Under the pieces are notes generated by a model, which did no database searches, had not been told where the DNA came from, and saw only the letters and a program-made list of their open reading frames with translations. The position numbers and the translations under genes were made by a program. This document shows positions 53,920 through 63,231 of a DNA stretch of 64,000 bases, piece by piece. The first letter of the stretch is position 1; each line of letters starts with the position of its first letter. Source of the stretch: Devosia sp. (lineage in GTDB: Bacteria > Pseudomonadota > Alphaproteobacteria > Rhizobiales > Devosiaceae); assembly GCA_016713105.1 (NCBI GenBank), contig JADJPS010000018.1, positions 496,001-560,000 of the forward strand. Reading direction: 5' to 3'.

Positions 53920-54582
53920 TCAGAACTTGAAGTTGAGGCCGGCGCTGACAGTGTGGGTGGTGAGACTGACATCGCTGTCCGGCGTCAGCGCGTAGGTTGC
54001 ACTGCCATAATCGGTATAGCGGTACAGCAGGTCGATCGACAGGTTGTCGGTTACCGCGACCTCGACGCCGGCGCCGCCGGTCCAGCCGAAGTGCATCTGG
54101 GTGCTCTCGTCGCCGCTGTCGTCGATGGTCGCGCCGGCAATGGCGAGGCCGCCCGTCAGGTAAGGCATGAAGGCTCCGGCATCGAAGCCGGCGCGGCCGC
54201 GCAGCGAGCCCATCCAGTTGATGTCGAGATCGACGTCGCTGCCGGCATCGTAGCCATTGATGCCGGACCAGGCGATGTCACCCACGGCGCCGAGGACGAG
54301 GCCGCTGCCGACCGTGAAATTGGCGCCGAGGTTGGCGCCGATCAGCCAGCCGGAGGCATCGAGTTCGTCGCTCGGCAGGCCCAGATTGCTGGTATCGTCC
54401 GTTGCGGTGCCCCAGCCATAGCCGACGAAGCCGCCGATATAGGCGCCATCCCAGCCGCCGCCGCCCATATCGATATAGCCGGGCATGGACGGCTGCTGGA
54501 TCAGCAGGTCGGCCGCCTGCGCCGGCAGCAGCAGGGCAAGGGTTGCGGCGCTCGCCAGCAAACTAAGAGAAATGCGCTTCAT
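53920..54582 (-). CDS. Outer-membrane beta-barrel protein (Omp25/31-like)
   Basis: 220 residues. The signal peptide is 1-23 (LLASAATLALLLPAQA). The mature protein begins ADLLIQQPSMPGYIDMGGGG, then WDGAYIGGFVGYGWG, and ends in alternating strands closing with Phe (LTTHTVSAGLNFKF), the mark of an outer-membrane barrel. Omp25-type proteins are abundant in Hyphomicrobiales. It is similar in plan to the gene at 55051-55755 (shared SMPGYIDMG/VMPGIVDVG, GDIAWSGINGYD/GDIAWSGVSGMD and GAFMPYLT), so the two are paralogues. Confidence 0.88.
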   Translation of the reverse strand: MKRISLSLLASAATLALLLPAQAADLLIQQPSMPGYIDMGGGGWDGAYIGGFVGYGWGTATDDTSNLGLPSDELDASGWLIGANLGANFTVGSGLVLGAVGDIAWSGINGYDAGSDVDLDINWMGSLRGRAGFDAGAFMPYLTGGLAIAGATIDDSGDESTQMHFGWTGGAGVEVAVTDNLSIDLLYRYTDYGSATYALTPDSDVSLTTHTVSAGLNFKF

Positions 54583-54722
54583 GAGGGCCTCCGGGACACA
54601 CGTGACAACTAGGTTCGTGCCCGCATGAATCCGCCCGCAATTGCAAACAATTCCTTTACCGCGCGGTTACCTTTTGCCGGTGGTTAACGAAAGCTTGCCG
54701 CGCCCGCTTCCGGCGCCTGGCC

Positions 54723-54755
54723 AAAAAAAGAAGGGCCGCCGCAAGGCGACCCTTC
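54723..54755 (-). terminator. Strong terminator after the 23-codon gene
   Basis: On the minus strand GAAGGGTCGCC-TTGC-GGCGGCCCTTC (one G-U pair) is followed by seven T (54729-54723). The wobble pair only works on the minus strand, so it serves leftward transcription. It lies 47 bases after the stop of the small gene at 54803. Confidence 0.85.
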
Positions 54756-54802
54756 CCGATTTCGCAGATTTCGAAGCGATCGCCTTGCGGCGGTGCCTTC
54801 GA

Positions 54803-54874
54803 TCAGGCCAGAGCCTGCTCCGCACTGACGGAGACTCCAGGACCCTTCGAAACCGACGATTTCTGCTGAGACAT
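54803..54874 (-). CDS. Very small protein (23 residues) with an extended ribosome-binding site
   Basis: The minus strand reads AAGGAGGTGATCC then A and ATG, a ribosome-binding site complementary over 12-13 bases to the 3' end of 16S rRNA. Translation gives 23 residues, MSQQKSSVSKGPGVSV followed by SAEQALA, then TGA. The peptide is hydrophilic, Ser rich and has no membrane helix or signal. A strong terminator follows at 54723-54755. I do not recognise the peptide. The rare quality of the ribosome-binding site and the matching terminator are the case for calling it a gene. Confidence 0.6.
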   Translation of the reverse strand: MSQQKSSVSKGPGVSVSAEQALA

Positions 54875-54999
54875 TGGATCACCTCCTTCTGGCTGTTGAC
54901 GATGACCGCAGCGTGCCCCCATTCGACCGGCCTGGCAAGAGAGAACTGCCGGCGGACGCGGGTGCCACCGATGATCGCGCTGAACCGGCATAACAGAAT

Positions 55000-55024
55000 G
55001 CCCGCCCGGCATCGCCGGACGGGC
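55000..55024 (-). terminator. Probable terminator of the second porin gene
   Basis: On the minus strand GCCCGTCCGGC-GAT-GCCGGGCGGGC (one G-U pair) is followed by ATTCTGTT. The stem is strong and the T-run weak. It lies 27 bases after the porin stop. Confidence 0.6.
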
Positions 55025-55050
55025 AAACGCAGGCCTGGAGGGTGCAGACG

Positions 55051-55755
55051 TCAGAACTGCCAGTTCACGCCGACGGTCAGCGCGTGCTGTGTCAGCCCGA
55101 AGATCGGGTTGTTCGGCGCGATGCCGCGGTCGTACTCCTGCTCGCCGAAATCGCTGTAGCGATACTGGAGGTCGATCACCACATCCTCGGTGGCGGCGAA
55201 GGCGACGCCGGCGCCTGCTGTCCAGCCCATGTGCGTGGCATCTGCCGTGCCGTCGAACGCGCCGTTCGAGAGCGTGTGCGTCGCATTGGCGACCGCGAGA
55301 CCGGCCGTCAGGTAGGGCATGAAGGCGCCGCCATCGAAGCCGAGCACACCGCGCAGGGAGCCCTGCCAGTTGATCACGTTCTCGGAATCGGCGATGCCGA
55401 CGCCGAACGTGTCCATGCCGGAGACGCCGGACCAGGCGATATCACCCGCGATACCAGCGACGACATTGCTGCCCACGGCGAAATTGGCACCCGCGGTGAC
55501 GCCCGCCAGCCAGCCGGCAATATCCACATCGCAGCCATTGGGGGCGCAATCCGGATGGACTGCGAGGTTGGCATGATCGGCAACGCCCCAGCCATAGCCA
55601 CCGAAGACGCCGACATAGGGGCCTTCCCAATCGCTGCCGACATCCACGATGCCCGGCATCACCGGCGCCTCGACATAGAGATCTGCCGCGGTGGCGACCG
55701 TAGCGAGGCCAGCGAGCGCCATACCGGCGAAAAGGGTCAACAGTCGATGCTTCAT
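55051..55755 (-). CDS. Outer-membrane beta-barrel protein (Omp25/31-like), paralogue
   Basis: 234 residues. The signal peptide is 1-23 (LLTLFAGMALAGLATVATAA). The mature part starts ADLYVEAPVMPGIVDVGSDW and ends in barrel strands closing with Phe (TQHALTVGVNWQF). Two cysteines lie in a short loop (HPDCAPNGCDVD), which is absent from its neighbour. AGGAGGC precedes the ATG. An independent unit, separated from the first porin gene by the 23-codon gene and two terminators. Confidence 0.88.
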   Translation of the reverse strand: MKHRLLTLFAGMALAGLATVATAADLYVEAPVMPGIVDVGSDWEGPYVGVFGGYGWGVADHANLAVHPDCAPNGCDVDIAGWLAGVTAGANFAVGSNVVAGIAGDIAWSGVSGMDTFGVGIADSENVINWQGSLRGVLGFDGGAFMPYLTAGLAVANATHTLSNGAFDGTADATHMGWTAGAGVAFAATEDVVIDLQYRYSDFGEQEYDRGIAPNNPIFGLTQHALTVGVNWQF

Positions 55756-56021
55756 GATCAGCCTCCTAAAGTTCGCAGCAGATTAGCCCGGCATTGGCCA
55801 GGAATCGAGTCCTCTGCCCGATTTTTGGCCAATTGTCGCCAATAACGACCAACCTGTTGCAGCAACGCATCGTACGATGGCGCACGCATGGATCAGTAAA
55901 CAATGACAGAACAAGGACTTGGTGTCGGGATATCGATTTTGGACAACAATCGTGACGCATCACGAACACTGTCATGCGGCAAGACGACGAGCGATCGGGT
56001 TTACGCAGTGATGCTTATGAA
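55756..56021. other. Intergenic region upstream of the second porin gene
   Basis: 266 bases without a gene, less GC-rich than the surroundings. It holds a perfect 12-bp palindrome CATCGTACGATG (55868-55879), an 11-base GTTGCAGCAAC inverted repeat (55856-55866) and two TTGGCCA copies (one as TTGGCCAATTGTCGCCAA near 55826). It must carry the promoter of the leftward porin gene; no clear -35/-10 pair was found by eye. Confidence 0.5.
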
Positions 56022-56255
56022 CTAGCTTGCCGGGCGGCCGAACTCGGCGACCAGCCGGCGCCCTGCGGCAAGCGCCAGCGGCGCAAGGTCACCCGCCCCG
56101 TCCCGCACCAGCACCACCAGACGCTCGCGCATGGGACGCGGCCAGAAGTCGGAAATGTGGCGCACGATGCCGGCAATCGCTTCCGCCTCGGGATAGACGG
56201 CGAAGTTGGCGGCGATGTTGTTGGCCATCCGCACCAGGTCGAGGTCTTCGCTCAT
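56022..56255 (-). CDS. fdsD: NAD-dependent formate dehydrogenase delta subunit
   Basis: 77 residues, helical. The core LVRMANNIAANFAVYPEAEA and ISDFWPRPMRERLV match FdsD, a small accessory subunit needed for a stable FdsGBA complex. The ATG at 56255 overlaps the fdhD stop (ATGA). Last gene of fdsGBA-fdhD-fdsD. Confidence 0.88.
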   Translation of the reverse strand: MSEDLDLVRMANNIAANFAVYPEAEAIAGIVRHISDFWPRPMRERLVVLVRDGAGDLAPLALAAGRRLVAEFGRPAS

Positions 56256-57067
56256 GGCTGTGCCTCCGGCTCGAACACCACTACCCCGTCGCCTGATTGC
56301 GCGCATACGGCGAGCCCCGCACGGGCCGCCACGCTCAGCGCGAGTCCGGTCGGTGCGGACACCGAGGCCAGCACCGGCAGCCCGAGAATTGCCGCCTTCT
56401 GCACCATCTCGACGCTCATCCGGCTCGACAGCACGCCGAAGCCGGACGCGGGGTCGATACCGGCCCCGAGCAGGGCGCCGCCCAGCTTGTCGAGGGCGTT
56501 GTGCCGCCCGACATCCTCACGGACCAGCACCGCGGTGCCGTCGGCCCGAAAGAAGGCCGCCGCATGCGTCGAGCGGTCGCGCGCGTTGCGCTGCTGCAGC
56601 GCCGGCAGCGCCCGAAGGGCCGCAAGGACGATCCCCGGGTCGGGGCTGCGCGAGGCGACGCGCGGCAGGCTCGGGAACGCTGCCTCCAGCGTTTCGGCAC
56701 CGCACAGGCCGCAGCCGGCCCGGCCGGCGAGGCTGCGGCGACGATCCGCTGCGGCCGCCTCGGCGCGCGGCGGCACGATGCAGTTGAGCGCCAGGCCGCC
56801 CTCGACCGGGGCGACACGCATCTCCTCGAGATCGGCCGGGGCGGCAATCACCCGCTCGGTCAGCAAAAAGCCGAGGGCATAGTCCTCGAGATCGGCGGGC
56901 GTCGCCATCATCACGGCAAAGGCGCGGCCGTTGAGCAGGAAGGCAATCGCGGCCTCCTCGGCGAGATGCCAGGCGACCGGCTGGACCGAACCGTCGTCGC
57001 CGGTGCGCAGGCCATGACCCACCGGGAGCGATGGGTTCGCGACATCGTCGAGCCGGATCACGCGCAT
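56252..57067 (-). CDS. fdhD: FdhD/FdsC sulfurtransferase for formate dehydrogenase
   Basis: 271 residues. It passes sulfur to the bis-molybdopterin guanine dinucleotide cofactor before it is inserted into FdsA. The sulfur-carrying CXXC is AGCGLCGAE near residue 120; ALGFLLTERVI, VREDVGRHNALDKLGGALL and LSSRMSVEMVQKAA are family blocks. It begins directly after the fdsA stop with no gap. Confidence 0.93.
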   Translation of the reverse strand: MRVIRLDDVANPSLPVGHGLRTGDDGSVQPVAWHLAEEAAIAFLLNGRAFAVMMATPADLEDYALGFLLTERVIAAPADLEEMRVAPVEGGLALNCIVPPRAEAAAADRRRSLAGRAGCGLCGAETLEAAFPSLPRVASRSPDPGIVLAALRALPALQQRNARDRSTHAAAFFRADGTAVLVREDVGRHNALDKLGGALLGAGIDPASGFGVLSSRMSVEMVQKAAILGLPVLASVSAPTGLALSVAARAGLAVCAQSGDGVVVFEPEAQP

Positions 57068-59896
57068 CTATTCGGCCGGCTCGGTGGCCGTCATCGCCAG
57101 CGGCTCGGCATCGGCCGGCAGGTTGGAGGCGGTGACTTCCACCGCCGTCACCTTGTACTCTGGGCAGTCGGTGGCCCAGTCGGAGTTCTCGGTGGTCACG
57201 ATGTTTGCCCCCGAAAGCGGGTAGTGGAAGGTGGTGTAGACCACCCCCTGCGGCATGCGATCGGAGATTTTGGCGCGCAACGTCGTCGCCCCGACGCGGC
57301 TGGCGATCGAGACGATGCCGCCATCCCGGATACCGCGCTCCTCGGCGTCGAACGGATGGATCTCCAGCCGGTCCTCGCTGTGCCAGGCCGTGTTGGCCGT
57401 GCGCCGCGTCTGCGCCCCGACATTGTACTGGCTGAGGATGCGCCCGGTGGTGAGCAGCAGCGGATGGCGCCGGGTGGCCCGCTCGTTCGTCGCGACGAAC
57501 TCGGTCAGCATGAAGCGCCCCTTGCCGCGCACGAAGCCGCCCACATGCATGGTCGGCGTCCCCATCGAGACCGCATCGGGCACGGGCCACTGCATCGAGC
57601 CCTCGGCGTCGAGCCGGGCGTGGCTGACGCCACGGAAAGTCGGGGTCAGCGCCGCGATCTCGTCCATGATCTCGGCCGACGAGGCATAGTGCATCGGGTA
57701 GCCCATGGCCGTGGCGAGCCGGCTCACCGCCTCCCACTCGCTGAGCCCGGTCTTTTCCTTGTAGGCCGGCCGCACCCGGTTGATGCGCCGCTCGGCATTG
57801 GTGAAGGTGCCGTCCTTCTCGAGGAACGAGGTGCCGGGCAGGAACACGTGCGCGAAGGCCGCCGTCTCGTTGAGGAAGAGATCCTGCACCACGACGCAGT
57901 CCATGGCGGCGAGCGCCGCCTTGACGTGCGCGGTATTCGGGTCGGACTGGGCGATGTCCTCGCCCTGCACGAACAGGCCCCGGTAGCCACCCGCGATCGC
58001 CGCATCGAGCATGTTGGGGATCCTGAGCCCCGGCTCGGCATCGAGCGTCACCCCCCAGGCCGCCTCGAAGCTGCCGCGCACCGCCCCATCGGAAACGTGG
58101 CGGTAGCCGGGCAGCTCATGCGGGAACGATCCCATGTCGCACGAGCCCTGCACATTGTTCTGGCCGCGCAGCGGATTGATGCCGACGCCCTCGCGCCCGA
58201 CATTGCCGGTGGCCATGGCGAGGTTGGCCATCGCCATCACCATGGTCGAGCCCTGCGAGTGCTCGGTGACGCCGAGACCGTAGTAGATGGCGCCGTTCTC
58301 GGCCTGCGCATAGAGGCGGGCGGCGCCGCGGATGCGGTCCGCATCGACCCCGACCGTGTCGGCGAGCGCCTCGGGGGCGTGTTCGGGCCCGCGCGATGAA
58401 GGCGCGCCAGCGCGCGAACTCGGCCGGGTCGCACCGCTCGGCGACATAGGCCTCATCGACCAGCCCCTCGGTGACGACGACATGGGCCATGGCGTTCATC
58501 AGCGCCACGTTGGTGCCGGGCCTGAGCGGCAGGTGGTAGGCCGCCTCGATATGGGGAGCGGACCAGGTCGATGCGGCGCGGATCGGCGACGATCAGCCTG
58601 GCCCCGGCCCGCAGCCGGCGCTTCATCCGCGCCGCGAACACCGGATGCCCGTCGGTCGGATTGGCGCCGATGACGAGGATGACATCGGCCTTCTCCACCG
58701 ACTTGAAATCCTGCGTTCCCGCCGAGGTGCCGAAGGTTTGCTTCAACCCGTAGCCGGTGGGCGAATGGCAGACGCGGGCGCAGGTATCGACATTGTTGTT
58801 GCCGAAGGCCGCTCGCACCAGCTTCTGGACGACATAGACCTCCTCATTGGTGCAGCGCGAGGAACTGATGCCGCCGATGGCGCCCCGGCCATGCGCGTGC
58901 TGGATGGCCTTGAGCCGTTCGGCGGCGAAGGCGATCGCCTCGTCCCAGCCCACTACCCGCCACGGATCGGTGATCCGCTCGCGCACCATCGGCGTGGTGA
59001 CGCGGTCCTGGTGCGACGCATAGCCGAAGGCGAAGCGGACCTTGACGCAGGAGTGGCCGGCATTGGCGCCGCCCGATTTCGACGGGATCATCCGGATCAG
59101 CTCGTCGCCCTTCAGCTCGGCGGTGAACGAGCAGCCGACGCCGCAATAGGCGCAGGTGGTCTCGACCGAGCGCGTCGGCACACCATGTGCCACCACCGCC
59201 TTCTCCTCGAGCGTCGCTGTCGGGCAGGCCGCGACGCAGGCCCCGCAGGAGACGCATTCGGAAGAAAAGAAATCGTCGCTCAGCATCCCGGCCGGAGACC
59301 TTGGAGGAGAAGCCGTTCCCCGCAATGGTCAGCGCCAGCGTGCCCTGCACCTCGTCGCAGGCACGCACACAGCGCGAGCAGACGATGCACTTGGCCGGAT
59401 CGAACTGGAAGTACGGGTTGGAAATGTCGACCGGGTCGCGTCTGGCCGGCTCGAAGTGGTTCTCGCCCTTGGCGTAGCGCACCTCGCGCAGCCCCACCTC
59501 GCCTGCCGTGTCCTGCAGTTCGCAATCGCCATTGGCCGAGCAGGTGAGGCAATCGAGCGGATGGTCGGAGATGTAGAGCTCCATCACCCCCTTGCGCAGC
59601 TTCTCGAGCCGCGGCGTCTGCGTCCTGACCTGCATGCCGGCACGCACCGGCGTCGTGCACGAGGCAGGCGTGCCCTTCACCCCCTCGATCTCGACCAGGC
59701 ACATCCGGCACGACCCGAACGGCTCGAGCATGTCGGTGGCGCACAGCTTGGGGATCGGATGCCCGATCGTCGCTGCCGCCCGCATCACCGAGGTGCCGGC
59801 CGGTACGGTGACCGCGACACCGTCGATGCTGAGGCTCACCTGCTCTGTGCTGCTGCGCGCCGGGGTCCCGTAGTCGATCTCGCTGAGCATCGCCAT
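57068..59896 (-). CDS. fdsA: NAD-dependent formate dehydrogenase alpha subunit, frame broken three times
   Basis: The catalytic Mo-bisMGD subunit, oxidising formate to CO2. The N-terminal 2Fe-2S domain (CATDMLEPFGSCRMCLVEIE) is followed by the NuoG-like HPLDCLTCSANGDCELQ, 4Fe-4S sites CIVCSRCVRAC and CVSCGACVAACP, then CAYCGVGCSF and the molybdenum-ligand Cys in ARVCHSPTGYGLK. Frame breaks near 59293, 58563 and 58396 each shift by one base in the same direction; together they restore the frame, giving about 941 residues, the usual size. All key residues survive. The ATG overlaps the fdsB stop (TGATG). Confidence 0.93.
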
Positions 59897-61449
59897 CACA
59901 CCGTCTCCCCATGCAAGCGGTCGGCAAAATCCTCGCCGAACAGCCGGATCGCCGAGCGCACCGGCATCGGCGTCAACCCGCCCATGGCGCACAGCGAGGC
60001 ATCGGTCATCACCTCGCACAGGTCCTCGACCAGCGCCAGGTTGGCCGCGACATCGCGACCGGCGATGATCTCGCCAACCGTCTCCGCTCCGCGCACCGAA
60101 CCGATCCGGCACGGCGTGCACTTGCCGCAGCTTTCATGGGCGCAGAACTCGAAGGCGAACTTCGCCATCTTGGCCATGTCGACGCTGTCGTCGAACACCA
60201 CGATGCCGCCATGGCCGAGCATGGCCCCCGCCGCGGCGAGCGCCTCGTAGTCCATCGGCAGCCCCAGCATCGCCGCATCCACATAGGCGCCGAGCGGGCC
60301 GCCCAGTTGCGCCGTGCGGAATGGCCGGCCGCTCGCCGTGCCGCCGCCGAAGCCGTTGACCAGCCGATCGATGCTCGCCCCGAACGGCAGCTCAACCAAC
60401 CCGCCGCGCCGGACATTGCCGCCCAGCTGGAACGCCTGCGTACCGCGCGACCGGCCGCTGCCATGGGCCGCATAGGCCACCCCGCCATGCGCGATGATCC
60501 ACGGAACCGTGCCGAGCGAGAGCACGTTGTGCACCAGCGTCGGCCTGCCGAACAGCCCGGCAATCGCCGGGATCGGCGGCTTGGCCCGCACCGTGCCGCG
60601 CTTGCCTTCGAGGCTTTCGAGCATCGCCGACTCTTCGCCGCAGATATAGGCCCCGGCGCCGCGTCGGATCTCGACCGAAAATCGCCGGCCGCTGCCTCCG
60701 ACATCGGCGCCCAGCCAGCCGGCCGCCGTGAAGCGGCGCACTGCCTCGCTCATCGTGGCGATCGCTGCGGGATACTCCGAACGGATGTAGATGAACCCGG
60801 CATCCGCCCCGGTTGCGAGCCCGGAGATCACCATGCCTTCGAGCAGCGCGAACGGGTCGCCCTCCATCAGCATCCGGTCGGCGAAGGTGCCGCTGTCGCC
60901 CTCGTCGGCATTGCAGCAGACATATTTCTGCCCTGCGGGCTGCTCGGCGACCGTCCGCCACTTGATATGCGCCGGGAACGCCGCGCCGCCGCGCCCCCTG
61001 AGGCCGGACGCCTCGATCTCGGCAATGATCGCCCTGCTATCCAGGTCCAGCGCGCATCTGAGCGCGACGAGGCCGCCAAGTCGTTCATAGGCGGCCAGAT
61101 CGAGTGGGTCCTCGAGCCCGAGCCGGGCAAAGGTCAGCCGCGTCTGCTCCCTGAGCCAGACAATCTCTTCGGTGGGCCCCAGCCGCATCGCATGTGCGCC
61201 ACCCTCGAGCCAGCCGGCCTCGAACAGGCTCGAGACATCCCTCGGCACGACCGGCCCGTAGGCGACCCGCCCCGCCGTCGTCTCCACCTCCACCAGCGGC
61301 TCGAGCCACAGCAAGCCGCGCGAGCCGTTGCGGACAATCTCGACGGCCGCGCCGCGCCGTTCCGCCTCGGCCGAAATCGCCGCCGCCACCCGGTCGGCCC
61401 CGACCGAGACCGCCGCAGTATCGCGCGGAACGAAGACCCGAATGGTCAT
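59896..61449 (-). CDS. fdsB: NAD-dependent formate dehydrogenase beta subunit
   Basis: 517 residues, a NuoE/NuoF-like diaphorase subunit that passes electrons to NAD+. The FMN/NAD-binding part has GLRGRGGAAFPAHIKW, CCNADEGDSGTFADR and GAGAYICGEESAMLESLEGK; the 4Fe-4S motif is HESCGKCTPCRIGS plus a later Cys in SLCAMGG. The N-terminal 130 residues resemble a thioredoxin-like domain. The ATG at 61449 overlaps the fdsG stop (ATGA). Confidence 0.94.
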   Translation of the reverse strand: MTIRVFVPRDTAAVSVGADRVAAAISAEAERRGAAVEIVRNGSRGLLWLEPLVEVETTAGRVAYGPVVPRDVSSLFEAGWLEGGAHAMRLGPTEEIVWLREQTRLTFARLGLEDPLDLAAYERLGGLVALRCALDLDSRAIIAEIEASGLRGRGGAAFPAHIKWRTVAEQPAGQKYVCCNADEGDSGTFADRMLMEGDPFALLEGMVISGLATGADAGFIYIRSEYPAAIATMSEAVRRFTAAGWLGADVGGSGRRFSVEIRRGAGAYICGEESAMLESLEGKRGTVRAKPPIPAIAGLFGRPTLVHNVLSLGTVPWIIAHGGVAYAAHGSGRSRGTQAFQLGGNVRRGGLVELPFGASIDRLVNGFGGGTASGRPFRTAQLGGPLGAYVDAAMLGLPMDYEALAAAGAMLGHGGIVVFDDSVDMAKMAKFAFEFCAHESCGKCTPCRIGSVRGAETVGEIIAGRDVAANLALVEDLCEVMTDASLCAMGGLTPMPVRSAIRLFGEDFADRLHGETV

Positions 61450-61889
61450 GCGGGAACCCCTGCAATGCGCGCCAGGACCGACGCTGCGTCCGCCCGGCCG
61501 TGCACCACGCCGTCCTGCACGACGGCGGGCGCCAGCGCGCAATTGCCGAGGCAGTAGACCGGCGCAACGACCACGCCGTGCTGCTCCAGTTCTGCCGCAA
61601 GCTCGGCGGCGCCGCGCGACCGGCAGGCCTCGGCCAGACAGACACGCACTTCCAGCGCGGGGTCCCCCGCCGGAACGCGCAGGTCGCCATAAAAGCTCAC
61701 CACGCCGTAGACCTCGGCCCGGCTCAGGTTGAGGGCGCCGGCCACAGCCCTCAGATCGGACTCGTCGATCCCTCCCCGCCGGGCGCGGATCTCGTGCAGT
61801 ACCTCGAGCAGCGCCGTCGGCCTGTTGCCGTGGAGCGCGCAGGCGGCAATCGCCAATCCCGTATCGGTTGTTGATTGCGGCGTCGCCAT
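61446..61889 (-). CDS. fdsG: NAD-dependent formate dehydrogenase gamma subunit
   Basis: 147 residues, NuoE-like 2Fe-2S protein. The cluster cysteines are in VCLAEACRSRG and YCLGNCALAPAV; the N-terminal helical part has LNLSRAEVYGVVSFYGDLRV. First gene of the operon, with GGGAGGT before ATG 61889. Confidence 0.93.
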   Translation of the reverse strand: MATPQSTTDTGLAIAACALHGNRPTALLEVLHEIRARRGGIDESDLRAVAGALNLSRAEVYGVVSFYGDLRVPAGDPALEVRVCLAEACRSRGAAELAAELEQHGVVVAPVYCLGNCALAPAVVQDGVVHGRADAASVLARIAGVPA

Positions 61890-61983
61890 TCTGTTCGGAC
61901 CTCCCCGGCACATCCTCCCGCACCGGCGCGGCGCACCATAGCAGAAGGCCGGAATGGCGTCGCACCCTTCCGGCCCGGCGATG

Positions 61984-62886
61984 TTACTGCAATTGCGGCT
62001 TCTTGAGGTAGCTGTTGCGATCGGCCGACTTCACCCTGAGCCAGCTCTCGCGCCCGTCGCGCACGATACGAATCGGCAGCTCCGCCCCGGCCGGACCGCT
62101 GTCCCAGAGCTTGCGGTAGAAATCGGCGAGCCCATCGACTCCGGCGTCGCGGACATCGGAGATGATGTCGCCGCGCCTCAGACCCGCCCTGGCAGCCGGC
62201 CCGCCATCGGCGACGCTCATCACCACCACCTCGCCATCGCTCTCGGCCGAGAACACGCCCAGCCAGGGTCGGGGTGGTCGATTGGGTTCACCGCGGGTCA
62301 TCAGGTCGTCGAGGATCGGCGGCAGCAGGTCGATCGGCACTGCCATGTTGATGTCGGCCGTATCGCCGTTGCGCAGCATCTGCAGCCGGAGCGAGCCGAC
62401 ACCGAGGAGCTTCCCGTCGGCGCCGACCAGCGCCGCCCCGCCCCATGAGGGATGCGCCGGCGAGATGAAGATCGCGTCATCCAGCAGGTATTCCCAGTAG
62501 CCGGCGAACTCCTGCCGGGCGACGATTGCGGCCCGGACGGTCCGCCCGGTGCCGTCGGCCATGGTCACCGCATCGCCCACCCGCGCTCGTCGCGAATCGC
62601 CGAACTCCAGTGCCGGCATGCCGAGCGGCCCCAGCGCCTGCACCAGTCCGAACCCGGTCTGCTGATCGTAGGCCAGCGCATGCGCCGCGACGACCTTGCC
62701 CTCGTGGGTCGTGAGCCAGACCTCCTCGGCCTCGGTGATCAGGTATCCGATGGTGAGCACCAGCCCGCTGCCGATCACCACCCCGCTGCCCTCTCTCAGC
62801 GTACCGAGCCCGCTGGCGGTGAAGGCGTCTTCCGGGATGTGGGCACGCACCGCCACCACGCTGTGCTTGATCTGTTCGATGTCCAT
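61984..62886 (-). CDS. HtrA-like S1C/PDZ protein without catalytic triad
   Basis: 300 residues. The N-terminal trypsin-like domain (REGSGVVIGSGLVLTIGYLI, ARVGDAVTMADG) is followed by a PDZ domain (about 205-295: PWLGVF, GGPAARAGLRRGDIISDVRD). At the catalytic His position there is Tyr48 (TIGYLI for TNNHV), at Asp there is Gly78, and the GNSGG loop reads PSWGG with Trp148 in place of Ser. It cannot be a serine protease by the normal mechanism. No signal peptide, so it is probably cytoplasmic and may bind peptides or proteins. It lies 94 bases upstream of fdsG on the same strand. Confidence 0.82.
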   Translation of the reverse strand: MDIEQIKHSVVAVRAHIPEDAFTASGLGTLREGSGVVIGSGLVLTIGYLITEAEEVWLTTHEGKVVAAHALAYDQQTGFGLVQALGPLGMPALEFGDSRRARVGDAVTMADGTGRTVRAAIVARQEFAGYWEYLLDDAIFISPAHPSWGGAALVGADGKLLGVGSLRLQMLRNGDTADINMAVPIDLLPPILDDLMTRGEPNRPPRPWLGVFSAESDGEVVVMSVADGGPAARAGLRRGDIISDVRDAGVDGLADFYRKLWDSGPAGAELPIRIVRDGRESWLRVKSADRNSYLKKPQLQ

Positions 62887-63107
62887 CGGCTGATCCGATC
62901 CCGGCCCGTCTCGTCATCGAAAAAGCTATGTAGCCATGGCGGCAATCGCAAGGCCGGCCGCCGCCATTCCGTCGTCCCTTTTCTCAAACCTGCGCGATCC
63001 CGGCCGGGATATGGGATGAACGGGCAAGGGCGGAATGCTTGCCGGTGACCATGGCCGGATGCGGTCGCAACAACCGGTGAAGCGGCGCCGACCGCCATTG
63101 CAGCCAA

Positions 63108-63182
63108 TGGTGGGTGCGACAGGGATTGAACCTGTGACCCCTACCGTGTGAAGGTAGTGCTCTCCCGCTGAGCTACGCACCC
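63108..63182 (-). tRNA. tRNA-Val (anticodon CAC)
   Basis: 75 bases including an encoded CCA. Acceptor stem GGGTGCG/CGCACCC, anticodon stem CTACC/GGTAG with loop TTCACAC giving anticodon CAC, and T arm with GGTTCAATCC. Reads GTG codons. Confidence 0.95.
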
Positions 63183-63231
63183 GACCTGATTGGCCGGCAA
63201 GATCAGGGACTTACGCGTCCCGGGCGAAGGA

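Noticed and set aside
54875..54890. A fragment of the 16S rRNA 3' end (GGATCACCTCCTT on the plus strand).
   Set aside because: Only the anti-SD match is present, and it lies exactly at the ribosome-binding position of a minus-strand ATG.
57068..59896. fdsA as three separate genes or a decayed pseudogene.
   Set aside because: All cluster and cofactor residues are kept across the three frames, and three equal shifts restore one full-length frame.
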